From positions 363,052 to 427,051 of the forward strand of contig NZ_VEAF01000005.1 in assembly GCF_007673775.1 (NCBI RefSeq): a stretch of DNA of 64,000 nt. Direction: 5' to 3'. Below, one piece after another: positions 34,671-43,441 of the stretch. Position 1 is the stretch's first letter. Each line of letters opens with the position of its first letter. The notes under the pieces were generated by a model, which made no database searches, was not told the origin of the DNA, and worked only from the letters and a program-made list of their open reading frames with translations. Origin of the DNA: Curtobacterium sp. 9128 (GTDB lineage: Bacteria; Actinomycetota; Actinomycetes; Actinomycetales; Microbacteriaceae). A program made the translations under genes and the position numbers.

Positions 34671-37601
34671 TTACGCGAACGCCTCCACCGGCGGGCACGC
34701 GCACACCAGGTTGCGGTCCCCGTACGCCTGGTCGATGCGTCGCACCGGCGGCCAGTACTTCCGCCCGACGATGCCGGGCAGCGGGTACACGGCCTGCTCC
34801 CGCGTGTAGGCGTGCGTCCACTCCCCCGAGATCACCGACGCGGCCGTGTGCGGCGCTCCGACGAGGGGGTTGTCGTCCGCCGGCCACTCCCCGCGCTCGA
34901 CGGCGTCCGCCTCGGCACGGATGGCGAGCATGGCGTCGACGAACCGGTCGAGTTCGGCCAGGTCCTCGCTCTCGGTCGGCTCGACCATGAGCGTCCCCGC
35001 GACCGGGAACGACATCGTCGGTGCGTGGAACCCGTAGTCGACGAGACGCTTCGCGACGTCGTCCACGGTGATGCCCGTGGCGTCGCGGAGCGGCCGGAGG
35101 TCGAGGATGCACTCGTGGGCGACGAGCCCCGACTCCCCCGTGTAGAGCACCGGGAACGCGTCACGCAGGCGCGCGGCGATGTAGTTGGCCCCGAGCACGG
35201 CGGTCTCGGTGGCCCGGGTGAGCCCCTCGACGCCCATCATGCGGACGTAGGACCACGTGATGGGCAGGATGCTCGGGCTGCCGTAGGGCGCCGCGGACAC
35301 CGGACCACCCGCGTGGGCGAGACGACCGGCGGCGTCCGACCCCGAGGTCGAGCCCGGACGACGGTCGTCGTCCTGGGCGAAGGGGTGCCCCGGCAGGAAC
35401 GGCGCGAGGTGCGCCTTCGCCGCGACGGGTCCCACCCCGGGCCCGCCGCCACCGTGCGGGATGCAGAACGTCTTGTGCAGGTTGAGGTGCGAGACGTCCC
35501 CGCCGAAGTCGCCGAAGCGGGCGTGGCCGAGCAGCGCGTTGAGGTTCGCCCCGTCGACGTACACCTGGCCGCCTGCCTCGTGCACGGCCTCGCAGACGTC
35601 GCGGATGTCGTGCTCGTACACGCCGTGCGTCGACGGGTACGTGATCATCAGCGCGGCGAGGGTGTCGCGGTGCTCGGCGACCCGGGCGCGCAGGTCCGCG
35701 AGGTCGACGTTGCCGTCCTCGTCGCACGCGACCACGACGACCCGCATGCCGGCGAGCACTGCGGACGCGGCGTTCGTGCCGTGTGCGCTCGACGGGATCA
35801 GGCAGACCGAGCGGGCGTCGTCCCCGCGGGACCGGTGGTACCCGCGGATCGCGAGGAGCCCGGCGAGCTCACCCTGGCTGCCGGCGTTCGGCTGCACGGA
35901 CACGGTGTCGTACCCGGTGACCTCGGCGAGCCAGGTCTCGAGGTCGCTGATCATCGACAGGTAGCCCTCGACGTCGGCGCGCGGGGCGAACGGGTGCACG
36001 TTCGCGAACTCCGGCCAGGTCACCGCGGCCATCTCGGTCGCTGCGTTGAGCTTCATGGTGCAGCTGCCGAGCGGGATCATGCCGCGATCGAGCGCGTAGT
36101 CCTTGTCGGCGAGGTGCTTCAGGTAGCGCATCATCCGGGTCTCGCTGCGGTGCGCGCTGAACACGGGGTGGGTCAGGTACTCACTCTGCCGCAGCAGCCC
36201 GGCCGGGAGGCTCGGGGCCGCGTCGGCCACGGCCGTCTCGACCGCACGCTGGTCGGGTTCGGAGCCGTCGGCCAGCAGACCGGCGAGCACGCGGACGTCG
36301 TCGGGCGTGGTCGTCTCGTCGACGGAGACCAGGACGGTGTCCGCGTCGAGGCCGTGCAGCAGGTAGCCCGCTTGGTACGCGGACGCCACGAGGGCGTCGG
36401 CGCGACCGGGGGCGCGGAGCGTGAGCGTGTCGAAGACGTCCGTGTGCACGACCTCGACCCCGGCCGTGCGTGCGGCGTCGGCGAGCGCCGTCGCGGTCCG
36501 CGCGACGCGGCTGGCGATGAAGCGCAGTCCCTCGGGGCCGTGGTAGACCGCGTACATCGAGGCCATCACGGCGAGGAGCACCTGCGCCGTGCAGATGTTC
36601 GACGTCGCCTTCTCGCGGCGGATGTGCTGCTCACGTGTCTGCAGGCTGAGCCGGTACGCCATGCCGCCGGCGGCGTCGAAGGAGACCCCGACGAGCCGTC
36701 CGGGGAGCTGTCGTTCGAGGCCGGCCCGGACCGCCAGGTAACCGGCGTGCGGTCCGCCGAACCCGAGCGGCACGCCGAAGCGCTGCGAGGTGCCGACGGC
36801 GACGTCGGCGCCGAGGTCGCCGGGGCTGGCGAGCAGGGTCATCGCGAGCAGGTCGGCCGCGACGACGGCGATGCCGCCACCGGCGTGCACGCGCTCGATC
36901 GTCGTGCTCGGGTCGAGGACGCGGCCGGACGCACCGGGGTACTGCAGGACGACGCCGAACGCACCGTCGAGCTGGTCGTCGCTCGGGCCGTCGGCGGCGT
37001 CGAACTCGCGCAGGGTGATCCCCACGGCGTCGGCACGGTGGTCCAGGAGCGCACGGGTCTGCGGCAGCAGGTCGGCGTCCACGAGGAACGCGTCGCCCTT
37101 GACCTTGGATGCACGACGGGCGAGGAGCATGCCCTCGACCACCGCGGTGCCCTCGTCGAGCATCGAGGCGCCGGCGGTGGCCATGCCGGTGAGGTCGGAC
37201 ACCATCGTCTGGAAGTTGATCAGGGCCTCCAACCGGCCCTGGGAGATCTCCGGCTGGTACGGCGTGTACGCGGTGTACCAGCTCGGGTTCTCGAGGACGT
37301 TCCGCTGGATGACGGCCGGGGTGTGGGTGCCGTAGTAGCCGAGGCCGATCATCGACCGGCGCACCGTGTTCTGCGCCGCGATCGCGCGGAGTTCGGCGAG
37401 CGCTTCGGTCTCCCCGACGGCCGCGGGGATCGTCGACGACTGCACGGGGTCGGCGTGGATCGACGCCGGGATGGCCGCACGGACGAGGGCGTCGAGGGAC
37501 GGCTGCCCGACGGCGTCGAGCATGACCTGCTGGTCGGCCGGGGTCGTGCCGATGTGCCGGTCGGCGAACGAGGTCTGGAGGTGCTGCGCGATGTCGGTCA
37601 T
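34671..37601 (-). CDS. gcvP: Glycine dehydrogenase (decarboxylating), P protein
   Basis: The 976-residue protein is the full-length fused P protein. The N-terminal half has [19 protein letters not shown] and the C-terminal half has the PLP Schiff-base Lys in [16 protein letters not shown]. It decarboxylates glycine and loads aminomethyl onto lipoyl-GcvH. The ATG overlaps the gcvH stop by 4 bp, so it is the last gene of gcvT-gcvH-gcvP. The lipoamide dehydrogenase partner is not in the window. Confidence 0.97.
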   Translation of the reverse strand: MTDIAQHLQTSFADRHIGTTPADQQVMLDAVGQPSLDALVRAAIPASIHADPVQSSTIPAAVGETEALAELRAIAAQNTVRRSMIGLGYYGTHTPAVIQRNVLENPSWYTAYTPYQPEISQGRLEALINFQTMVSDLTGMATAGASMLDEGTAVVEGMLLARRASKVKGDAFLVDADLLPQTRALLDHRADAVGITLREFDAADGPSDDQLDGAFGVVLQYPGASGRVLDPSTTIERVHAGGGIAVVAADLLAMTLLASPGDLGADVAVGTSQRFGVPLGFGGPHAGYLAVRAGLERQLPGRLVGVSFDAAGGMAYRLSLQTREQHIRREKATSNICTAQVLLAVMASMYAVYHGPEGLRFIASRVARTATALADAARTAGVEVVHTDVFDTLTLRAPGRADALVASAYQAGYLLHGLDADTVLVSVDETTTPDDVRVLAGLLADGSEPDQRAVETAVADAAPSLPAGLLRQSEYLTHPVFSAHRSETRMMRYLKHLADKDYALDRGMIPLGSCTMKLNAATEMAAVTWPEFANVHPFAPRADVEGYLSMISDLETWLAEVTGYDTVSVQPNAGSQGELAGLLAIRGYHRSRGDDARSVCLIPSSAHGTNAASAVLAGMRVVVVACDEDGNVDLADLRARVAEHRDTLAALMITYPSTHGVYEHDIRDVCEAVHEAGGQVYVDGANLNALLGHARFGDFGGDVSHLNLHKTFCIPHGGGGPGVGPVAAKAHLAPFLPGHPFAQDDDRRPGSTSGSDAAGRLAHAGGPVSAAPYGSPSILPITWSYVRMMGVEGLTRATETAVLGANYIAARLRDAFPVLYTGESGLVAHECILDLRPLRDATGITVDDVAKRLVDYGFHAPTMSFPVAGTLMVEPTESEDLAELDRFVDAMLAIRAEADAVERGEWPADDNPLVGAPHTAASVISGEWTHAYTREQAVYPLPGIVGRKYWPPVRRIDQAYGDRNLVCACPPVEAFA

Positions 37602-37975
37602 GCGAGGGACGCCCGGTACGTGTCGTGGTCCATGAGGTCCTCGGGGAAGTCGGTCCCCTCCACCTTGATCTTGACGAGCCAGCCGGCGCCGAACGGGTCC
37701 TGGTTGATGGTGTCCGGGGCGTCGACGACGGCGTCGTTGACCTCGACGACCTCGCCCTCGATCGGGGCGAAGAGCTCGCCGACGCTCTTGGTCGACTCGA
37801 TCTCGCCGAGCTGGTCGCCCGCGGTGGTGGCGGTGCCGACGGCCGGGAGCTCGACGTAGACGACGTCGCCGAGCTGTTCGGCGGCGTGGTCGGTGATGCC
37901 GACGGTGACGACGTCACCCTCGACGAGCAGCCACTCGTGGTCCTTGGTGTACTGCAGTGCGCTCTGGTCGGTCAT
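37598..37975 (-). CDS. gcvH: Glycine cleavage system H protein
   Basis: The 125-residue lipoyl carrier has the lipoylation Lys in [16 protein letters not shown] and the usual flanking Gly-rich hairpins. It begins [15 protein letters not shown] and shuttles the aminomethyl group between P and T proteins. It starts 5 bp after gcvT and overlaps gcvP. Confidence 0.97.
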   Translation of the reverse strand: MTDQSALQYTKDHEWLLVEGDVVTVGITDHAAEQLGDVVYVELPAVGTATTAGDQLGEIESTKSVGELFAPIEGEVVEVNDAVVDAPDTINQDPFGAGWLVKIKVEGTDFPEDLMDHDTYRASLA

Positions 37976-37980
37976 GGGGA

Positions 37981-39102
37981 TCAGCCTTTCGAAGGGCGGC
38001 GGTAGAAGGGGAACGGGGTGACGGTTGCGGGGATGGCCGTACCGCGGACGTCGATGTGGAGGACCTGTCCCTCGGCGGCGGCCGACGGGGCGACGAAGGC
38101 CATCGCGACCGGGTGTCCGAGCGTCGGGGAGAGCGCGCCGGAGGTGACCGTGCCGACCGTCACGCCGTCGTGCAGGACGGGGTACCCGGCCCGGGCGGCG
38201 CGGCGGCCCTCCATCACGAGCCCGACGAGCACGGGTGCGTCGTCGGCCGGCTGCACGCCGGTCGAACCGACGAAGGTGCCGTCGGCAGCGACCACGCGGC
38301 CGAGTCCGGCCTGCGCGGGACGGGTGTCGACGGTGAGCTCGTGGCCGTAGAGGGGCATCCCGGCCTCGAGGCGCAGGGTGTCCCGGGCGGCGAGCCCCGC
38401 GGGCACCACGCCACGCGCTGCCCCGGCCTCGAGCAGCGCGTCCCAGATCACCGGGGCGACGTCGGGGTCGCTGTAGATCTCGAAGCCGTCTTCGCCCGTG
38501 TACCCGGTGCGCGCGACGAGGACCGCCGAGCCGTCGAAGGTGGCGTGCAGTGCGCGGTAGTAGCGGAGTTCGTCGAGCGGGGTCTCCGGCTGCAGGCGGT
38601 CCTCGACGACGAGCTCGTCGAGCGTGCCGGCGGCCGCCGGGCCCTGGATCGCGACGAGCGCGGTGGTGTCGGAGTCGTCGCTGACCTGGACGTCGAACCC
38701 CTCCGCACGTGACTGCAGCGCCGCGACCGCGACGTCCCGGTTCGCGGCGTTGGCCACGACCAGGTAGGTGTCCTCGTCGGTGCGGTACACGACGAGGTCG
38801 TCGAGGATGCCGCCGGACTCGGCGAGCAGGAGCGAGTACTTCGCGCGGCCGACGGTCATCGCACCGAACGCCCCGGCGAGCGCGTGGTCGAGGAACGCCA
38901 CCGCGTCGGGGCCTGCGACACCGATCTCGGCCATGTGCGACAGGTCGAACACCCCGGCGGCCTGGCGGACGGCGTGGTGCTCGGCGAGGTCGGACGAGTA
39001 GCGCACGGGCATGCGGTACCCGGCGAAGTCGGTGAAGGCCGCGCCGGCGGCGTCGTGCGCTGCCTCGAGCGGGGACGAACGCAGGGACGAGGGGTCTGAC
39101 AT
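37981..39102 (-). CDS. gcvT: Glycine cleavage system T protein (aminomethyltransferase)
   Basis: The 373-residue folate-dependent enzyme begins with a short extra segment, then [15 protein letters not shown] and [13 protein letters not shown], and includes the folate-site [14 protein letters not shown]. It transfers the methylene group from GcvH to tetrahydrofolate and releases ammonia. The ATG is preceded by CAGGAGAAC. It is the first gene of the operon and lies directly downstream of the glycine riboswitch. Confidence 0.96.
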   Translation of the reverse strand: MSDPSSLRSSPLEAAHDAAGAAFTDFAGYRMPVRYSSDLAEHHAVRQAAGVFDLSHMAEIGVAGPDAVAFLDHALAGAFGAMTVGRAKYSLLLAESGGILDDLVVYRTDEDTYLVVANAANRDVAVAALQSRAEGFDVQVSDDSDTTALVAIQGPAAAGTLDELVVEDRLQPETPLDELRYYRALHATFDGSAVLVARTGYTGEDGFEIYSDPDVAPVIWDALLEAGAARGVVPAGLAARDTLRLEAGMPLYGHELTVDTRPAQAGLGRVVAADGTFVGSTGVQPADDAPVLVGLVMEGRRAARAGYPVLHDGVTVGTVTSGALSPTLGHPVAMAFVAPSAAAEGQVLHIDVRGTAIPATVTPFPFYRRPSKG

Positions 39103-39174
39103 GCGGAGTTCTCCTGGCGTGCAGGGCCCGACGTGCGTCGGGCATGACCCGTCGACGATCGCCGGGTCGGAACT

Positions 39175-39390
39175 CCCCCTCTGTCATGGGCCTGAGAGTT
39201 TCACCGCGGCCCGTGAGGTCCGGCGGCTTTCACCGTGGGCGAGCCGGTCCGGACCCGGAGGGCGACGGCACGACTGCTTTTCAGAGTGGCCTGTCCGCTG
39301 CGGTGTTGGACCTGAGAGATTGACGGGGAGGATGCTCCTTCGGTGTCGCGTCACCGCCGGCTTCGGCGGTGCGGCGACGTCTCCCGCGGC
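39175..39390 (-). ncRNA. Tandem glycine riboswitch in the gcvT leader
   Basis: Read on the minus strand, the leader contains two glycine-aptamer cores. The upstream one runs from CGGGAGA near 39386 through ACACCGAAGGAGC and AATCTCTCAGGT. The downstream one ends with GAAACTCTCAGGCCCATGACAGAGGGGGAG near 39175-39215. This is the class with two cooperating aptamers, which usually turns gcv operons on when glycine is present. The expression platform must lie in the 70 nt before the gcvT ATG, where GACCCGGCGATCGTCGACGGGTC can form a hairpin. Boundaries are approximate. Confidence 0.92.
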
Positions 39391-39484
39391 GGGTGGTCGG
39401 CCTCGATGTTCTGTTGTCCGCGACGAGTGTAGCGAGATCGCGTTACGGGCATGTGAACCGTTCCGAGCCGGGTTCGACATCTCG

Positions 39485-39490
39485 TAGAGT
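39485..39490 (+). promoter_or_regulatory. -10 box of blaI-like gene, leaderless type
   Basis: TAGAGT ends 6 nt before the GTG at 39497. Confidence 0.6.
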
Positions 39491-39496
39491 GGGCGC

Positions 39497-39871
39497 GTGG
39501 CAGGACAGCGGCAGCGCCCCAGGGGGCACCTCGAGCAGGCGGTGCTCGATGCGCTCTGGTCCGCCGACGCGGGCCTGACGGCGCGCCAGGTCCTCGACGT
39601 GTTCCCCGAGCCGCGACCGGCACTGACGACCGTCCTCACCGTGCTCGACCGGCTCGGACGCAAGGGTGCGGTCGAACGGCAGCAGCACGCCGACGCGCCC
39701 CTCACCTTCCGTGCGACGAACAGCCGCGAGGAACAGACCGCCTCGCTGATGTCGACCGCCCTGGCCGCCGCCGCCGACCGCGAGGCAGCGCTCCTCCAGT
39801 TCACCGGGTCGCTCGCCGCCGACGACCTCGACGTCCTGCGCCGCGCACTCGAGGCGCGCGCCCGCTCCTGA
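39497..39871 (+). CDS. BlaI/MecI/CopY-type transcriptional regulator
   Basis: The 124-residue winged-helix protein has the family pattern LEQAVLDALWSADAGLTARQVLDVF, then TTVLTVLDRLGRKGAVERQQ and a helical dimerisation tail. Members are repressors of beta-lactamase, mecA or copper genes and often work with an M56 metalloprotease. An M56 gene lies just downstream, supporting a BlaI-BlaR-like pair, although the partner here has no obvious sensor domain. The GTG lies 6 nt after TAGAGT, so the message is probably leaderless. Confidence 0.87.
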   Translation: MAGQRQRPRGHLEQAVLDALWSADAGLTARQVLDVFPEPRPALTTVLTVLDRLGRKGAVERQQHADAPLTFRATNSREEQTASLMSTALAAAADREAALLQFTGSLAADDLDVLRRALEARARS

Positions 39872-39873
39872 CC

Positions 39874-40011
39874 GTGACCGTGCCGGCGGGAGAGCAGCTG
39901 ACCGTGTCGGCGGGAGAACAGCGGACCGCGCCCGCGGGAGCACAGCAGACCGCGCCCGCGGGAGCACAGCAGACCGCGCCCGCGGGAGAACAGGCGACCG
40001 CGCCGTGGTGA
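39874..40011 (+). CDS. Possible 45-residue octapeptide-repeat ORF
   Basis: A GTG 2 bp after the blaI-like stop opens a frame read straight through the 24-bp array, giving five octapeptides of the form T-A-P-A-G-x-Q-x and ending in TAPW. Its TGA overlaps the M56 GTG as GTGA, the usual sign of translational coupling. There is no clear ribosome binding site other than reinitiation from the blaI-like stop. It may be a real leader or spacer peptide or only a chance frame created by the repeat length. Confidence 0.3.
   Translation: MTVPAGEQLTVSAGEQRTAPAGAQQTAPAGAQQTAPAGEQATAPW
39877..39996. repeat. Five 24-bp tandem repeats between blaI-like and M56 genes
   Basis: Units start at 39877, 39901, 39925, 39949 and 39973. 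Units 3 and 4 are identical (ACCGCGCCCGCGGGAGCACA plus GCAG). All are exactly 24 bp, so a reading frame is kept. Confidence 0.93.
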
Positions 40012-40742
40012 TCGCCGGAGTCGTCCTCGTCGTCCTCGCCCTCGCGGTCGTCGTCGGCGCACCACGCGTGCTGACCCGATCGGCGTGGACGATCGACCGT
40101 CCGCGCACCGCCCTGGTGTGCTGGTCGGCGGCCGTCCTGCTCGGCGTGGTCGGCTTCGTCGTGGGCATCGCCCTGCTGGTCCTCGAGGACCGTTCGCTCA
40201 CCGACCCCTTCGGCCTCGGCACGTCGCCCACGCACGGGCTGAACCTCGGGGTCGCCCTGCTCGCCGTGCTCGCCTTCGTCATCGCCGTCCGGGTCCGTCC
40301 CGGCTCCGACCAGCAGGCGGTCCGGCAGGCGCTCCGGTCCGGCGTCGCCCCGCACCGCGAGATCGACGGCACCCTCGTCGCGGTGGTGGAGGCGGAGCAC
40401 GCGCTCGCCTGCGCCGTCCCGGGCCGCAGCGGGGGCGTCCTGGTCAGCTCCGGTCTCGCGGACCGGTTGCGGACGGACGAACTGGAGGCCGTGGTCGCCC
40501 ACGAACGCGCGCACCTGCAGCAGCACCACACGGCGGCCGTCGCGGTCGCCGAGTCGATCGAGCGCGCGGTCCCGTGGATCCCCGGAGCGCGCGCCATGGC
40601 GCGCTCGACGCGCGTCCTCGTCGAGTTCGCGGCCGACGACGCGGCCGCGCGCCGGGTCGGACGCGACGCGGTGCGGCGTGCCGTGCTGGTGGCGGACGCG
40701 ACGAGCGCGCTCGCGGTGATCCGGGCCTCCCGTCTGGGGTAG
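40008..40742 (+). CDS. M56-family metallopeptidase-like membrane protein
   Basis: The product is about 244 residues with helices at about 1-20, 36-60 and 78-96, then a cytoplasmic part carrying the zinc motif HERAH at about 165-169 followed by LQQHH, and a last hydrophobic segment. This is the BlaR1/HtpX-like M56 core without a penicillin-binding sensor domain. It most likely cleaves or controls the BlaI-like repressor encoded upstream; the signal is unknown. The start may be GTG 40005 or 40008. The second overlaps the stop of the small repeat ORF as GTGA. Confidence 0.82.
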   Translation: MIAGVVLVVLALAVVVGAPRVLTRSAWTIDRPRTALVCWSAAVLLGVVGFVVGIALLVLEDRSLTDPFGLGTSPTHGLNLGVALLAVLAFVIAVRVRPGSDQQAVRQALRSGVAPHREIDGTLVAVVEAEHALACAVPGRSGGVLVSSGLADRLRTDELEAVVAHERAHLQQHHTAAVAVAESIERAVPWIPGARAMARSTRVLVEFAADDAAARRVGRDAVRRAVLVADATSALAVIRASRLG

Positions 40743-40786
40743 CCCGTTCCGGTCTGTCGGCGGCGAGGAATAAGGTGGCAAGCACC

Positions 40787-41269
40787 GTGAAGCCACTGAC
40801 CGAAGCAGACATCCGTTCGTCGTTCGTCAACGCCACCCCGGACGAACTCGCGCAGCTCCCGATCCCGGGGCTGCACGAGATGCTCTGGGACGAGCGTGAG
40901 TTCCTCGGCTGGCGTGACCCGCAGGCCGCGCGCCGGGGCTACATCGTGTCCTGGATCGACGACGCCCCCGTGGGGATCGTCGTACGGTCAGCGGGTGGGT
41001 CGCTTCGTCCCGGGATCGCCGCGATGTGCTCGTTCTGCCACTCGCCGCAGCCGGCGACCCAGGTGCGCCTGTTCTCGGCCGCGCGTGCCGGTGAATCCGG
41101 CCGCAACGGCAACACGATCGGGTCGTACATCTGCGAGGACCTCGGCTGCTCGATGCTCATCCGGACCGCGCCCCCGCACCTGAACCCGCCGGCGACGATC
41201 GCCATGCGGGGCGAGGCCCTGCTGCAGCGCGTGCAGAACTTCACGGCCGACATCATGAAGACCGCGTGA
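40787..41269 (+). CDS. FBP-type treble-clef zinc-finger protein
   Basis: The 160-residue protein has a helical N-terminal part and a C-terminal zinc finger with CSFCH and CEDLGC as likely ligands, matching the FBP C-terminal domain found in actinobacterial homologues that bind elongation factor G. A role near the ribosome is inferred from that family. The GTG at 40787 opens KPLTEADIRSSF; a GTG at 40775 is also in frame. A TAAGGT box lies 10 nt upstream of 40787. The next gene overlaps the stop. Confidence 0.8.
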   Translation: MKPLTEADIRSSFVNATPDELAQLPIPGLHEMLWDEREFLGWRDPQAARRGYIVSWIDDAPVGIVVRSAGGSLRPGIAAMCSFCHSPQPATQVRLFSAARAGESGRNGNTIGSYICEDLGCSMLIRTAPPHLNPPATIAMRGEALLQRVQNFTADIMKTA

Positions 41270-41520
41270 GCCGGTTCCCGACGGCACGCTGGGTCGTGGT
41301 CGAGGAACAAGGCGACGGCCGGTGGCGGCTCACCCTGCGTGACGAGGCGGACGACGAGCTCGGCGCCTTCGGGATGGGCGTCGAGGGGCCGTGGGAGCCC
41401 GACGTGGAGCCGCACGTGACGTTCGTCCTGACGCAGCTCGGGCTCGCGCTGCGCGGATCGCGGCCGTGGCACGTCGACGAGCTCGGCGACCAGCGCGCGC
41501 CGGTGCTGCCGGTCGGGTAG
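41266..41520 (+). CDS. Hypothetical protein, coupled to the FBP-type gene
   Basis: The 84-residue protein (MSRFPTARWVVVEEQGDGRW...) is acidic, predicted to be mostly beta, and has no signal or membrane segment. The GTG overlaps the preceding TGA as GTGA, which supports it as a real coupled gene. I do not recognise a family. Confidence 0.6.
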   Translation: MSRFPTARWVVVEEQGDGRWRLTLRDEADDELGAFGMGVEGPWEPDVEPHVTFVLTQLGLALRGSRPWHVDELGDQRAPVLPVG

Positions 41521-41605
41521 CGCGGCCTGTCGGGTGACGTGACCGGTCCGGTGGTGCGGCCGGTCCGGCGCGCGCTCGCTCCCCGGTTCGGGTCGCGGGC
41601 AGTGC

Positions 41606-41632
41606 GACGGACGGCGTCTCTGGCCGTCCGTC
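41606..41632 (-). terminator. Hairpin downstream of LysR gene
   Basis: GACGGACGGC pairs exactly with GCCGTCCGTC around GTCTCTG. It follows the minus-strand regulator gene and may also serve the convergent plus-strand gene. Confidence 0.75.
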
Positions 41633-41634
41633 GG

Positions 41635-42513
41635 TCAGTCCGCGGCGGCGATGAAGTTCCGCAGGATCTCGCGGTCGTCGTCCGTGCGCGAGGCCCAGTG
41701 CAGCTCGCTCCGGTGGTCGCTCGTCAACGGGAGCAGGGCGACCGTCTCCGGTGCGGCGAGCGTCGCGCTCGCGGGGGCGACGGTCACGCCGAGGCCCACA
41801 CCGACCAGGTGCAGGACGGTGGCCCAGGTCGTCGCCTCCTGCACGACGGTCGGGCGCTTCCCGTCGTGCACGACGGGTGCGAGGTTCCGTTCGGTGGCGA
41901 CGGCGCCGGCCTCGGCGGGGAAGAACACGAACGGGTCGTCGACGAGTTCCGTCCCGTCGATCTCCCCGCGGTCCGCGAACCGGTGGCCCCGCGGGACAGC
42001 AGCCACGAAACGCTCGCTCCGGAACCGCGACGTCCGTACCCCGTCGGTCGGGTCCGGGTCGCGCACGATCGCGAGGTCGAGCTCGCCCCGCACGATCCGG
42101 GCGAGCAGCCGCGAGGTGTACCCCTCGGTCAGCTCGACGCGCACGCGCGGGTACCGCTGACGGAACCGCTGGACGCGCTCGATCGGGCCGAGCGGCAACG
42201 CCGACACCACGAAGCCGACGTCGAGTCGACCGGCCTCGCCGCGACCGACCTGCACCGTCTCGTCGAGGTCCCGCTCGACCTGGGCCAGGAGCGACCGTGC
42301 GCGACCCCGGAGCACGAGCCCCGCCGGGGTGAGCGCGACGCTCCGCGACGTCCGCTCGAACAGGTCGACGCCGAGCGCGCGTTCGGTCCGTCGAATCTGC
42401 TGCGAGAGCGCGGGCTGTGCGACGTGGAGCGCCGCGGCGGCCCGCCCGAAGTGCAGCGCGTCGGCAACCGCGAGGAACGCGCGGAGCTGCCGGAGATCGA
42501 CGTCGTGATCCAT
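41635..42513 (-). CDS. LysR-family transcriptional regulator
   Basis: The 292-residue protein has an N-terminal winged helix (LRQLRAFLAVADALHFGRAAAALHVAQPALSQQIRRTE, about 7-45) and a periplasmic-binding-type effector domain (about 95-285). It is divergent from a GNAT gene with 68 bp between them, the usual LysR arrangement. GATCAG and CTGATC occur 22 bp apart in that gap as a possible binding site. The effector and wider targets are unknown. Confidence 0.88.
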   Translation of the reverse strand: MDHDVDLRQLRAFLAVADALHFGRAAAALHVAQPALSQQIRRTERALGVDLFERTSRSVALTPAGLVLRGRARSLLAQVERDLDETVQVGRGEAGRLDVGFVVSALPLGPIERVQRFRQRYPRVRVELTEGYTSRLLARIVRGELDLAIVRDPDPTDGVRTSRFRSERFVAAVPRGHRFADRGEIDGTELVDDPFVFFPAEAGAVATERNLAPVVHDGKRPTVVQEATTWATVLHLVGVGLGVTVAPASATLAAPETVALLPLTSDHRSELHWASRTDDDREILRNFIAAAD

Positions 42514-42581
42514 GCATCCAGCGTATCGATCAGCACGAACGAGTATTGGACTCTCCTGATCCGAGGACCGAACATGGATCC

Positions 42582-43070
42582 ATGTCCGACACCGCCGCAG
42601 TCACCATCGCCGACCTCGCCACCCCCGCCGACGCGGAGGCGTTCCGGGTCCTCAACGAGGCGTGGATCACCCGGTTCTTCGCCCTCGAGGACGAGGACCG
42701 CAAGTACCTCGGCGACCCCGTCGGGCGCATCGTCGAACCCGGCGGCGTCGTACTCGTCGCCCGGTTGACCGACGGCACCGTCGTCGGCTGCGTCGGCCTC
42801 GCACCCGTGGCACCCGGGGTGTTCGAGCTCGTCAAGATGGCGGTCGCCACGGACCACCAGGGGCACGGCACCGGACGCCGGCTCATCGAGACCGCGATCG
42901 ACCGTGCGCGATCGCTCGGGGCCCGCCGGGTCGTGCTCGAGAGCAACAGCGGTCTGGCGAGCGCCGTGCACCTGTACGAGACGACCGGCTTCCGACACCT
43001 CGGGCCCGACGAGGTCGAGCCCAGCCCGTACGCCCGCGCCGACGTCCACATGGCGCTCGACCTGGGCTGA
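42582..43070 (+). CDS. GNAT-family N-acetyltransferase
   Basis: The 162-residue protein has the GNAT acetyl-CoA pattern VKMAVATDHQGHGTGRRLIETAI and the C-terminal ALHLYETTGF-like segment AVHLYETTGFRHLG. The substrate is unknown. CGAGGA lies upstream of the ATG at 42582. Divergence from the LysR gene suggests that regulator controls it. Confidence 0.85.
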   Translation: MSDTAAVTIADLATPADAEAFRVLNEAWITRFFALEDEDRKYLGDPVGRIVEPGGVVLVARLTDGTVVGCVGLAPVAPGVFELVKMAVATDHQGHGTGRRLIETAIDRARSLGARRVVLESNSGLASAVHLYETTGFRHLGPDEVEPSPYARADVHMALDLG

Positions 43071-43075
43071 GCCGC

Positions 43076-43081
43076 TACGCT
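43076..43081 (+). promoter_or_regulatory. -10 box of small hypothetical gene, leaderless type
   Basis: TACGCT ends 6 nt before the ATG at 43088. Confidence 0.5.
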
Positions 43082-43087
43082 CGCGGC

Positions 43088-43291
43088 ATGGCGACGCACG
43101 AGGTCCAGGCCGTCCGTGACAAGGGCATGTGGCAGGTGTTCATCGACGGGTTCCTCGTGACCGAGGTCCCCCGCTGGGGATCCGTCGGGTTCGTCGCCCG
43201 CGAGTGGATCGCGATGACCGAGGAGATGCCCTCGAGCGAGGTCGACCTGTCCGTCCGTGTCGTCGGGCGGAACCAGTACCTCGACGACTGA
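43088..43291 (+). CDS. Hypothetical 67-residue protein
   Basis: The product MATHEVQAVRDKGMWQVFIDG... has alternating hydrophobic strands and a central helix, with no membrane segment. No family is recognised. Its ATG follows TACGCT by 6 nt, in line with the leaderless pattern seen at many genes here, which supports expression. A tandem-repeat array begins 20 bp beyond its stop. Confidence 0.55.
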   Translation: MATHEVQAVRDKGMWQVFIDGFLVTEVPRWGSVGFVAREWIAMTEEMPSSEVDLSVRVVGRNQYLDD

Positions 43292-43310
43292 GCGGCGCCG
43301 GCGCGACGCC

Positions 43311-43441
43311 GTCAGGCGGCGTGCTGCAAGCGGTCCGCGGTCAGGCGACGTGCTGTGTGCGGTCCACCGTCAGGCGGCGTGCTGCAAGCGGTCCGCGGTC
43401 AGACGACGTGCTGTCCGCCGTCCGCCGTCAGGCGACGTGCC
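43311..43441. repeat. 29-bp tandem repeat, 4.5 copies, reaching into the aminotransferase stop
   Basis: Units start at 43311, 43340, 43369, 43398 and 43427 (the last partial). Units 1 and 3 are identical; units 2, 4 and 5 differ by several bases. The last unit contains the TGA stop (43428-43430) and final codons of the minus-strand aminotransferase, so the array seems to have grown from the gene end. Confidence 0.92.
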
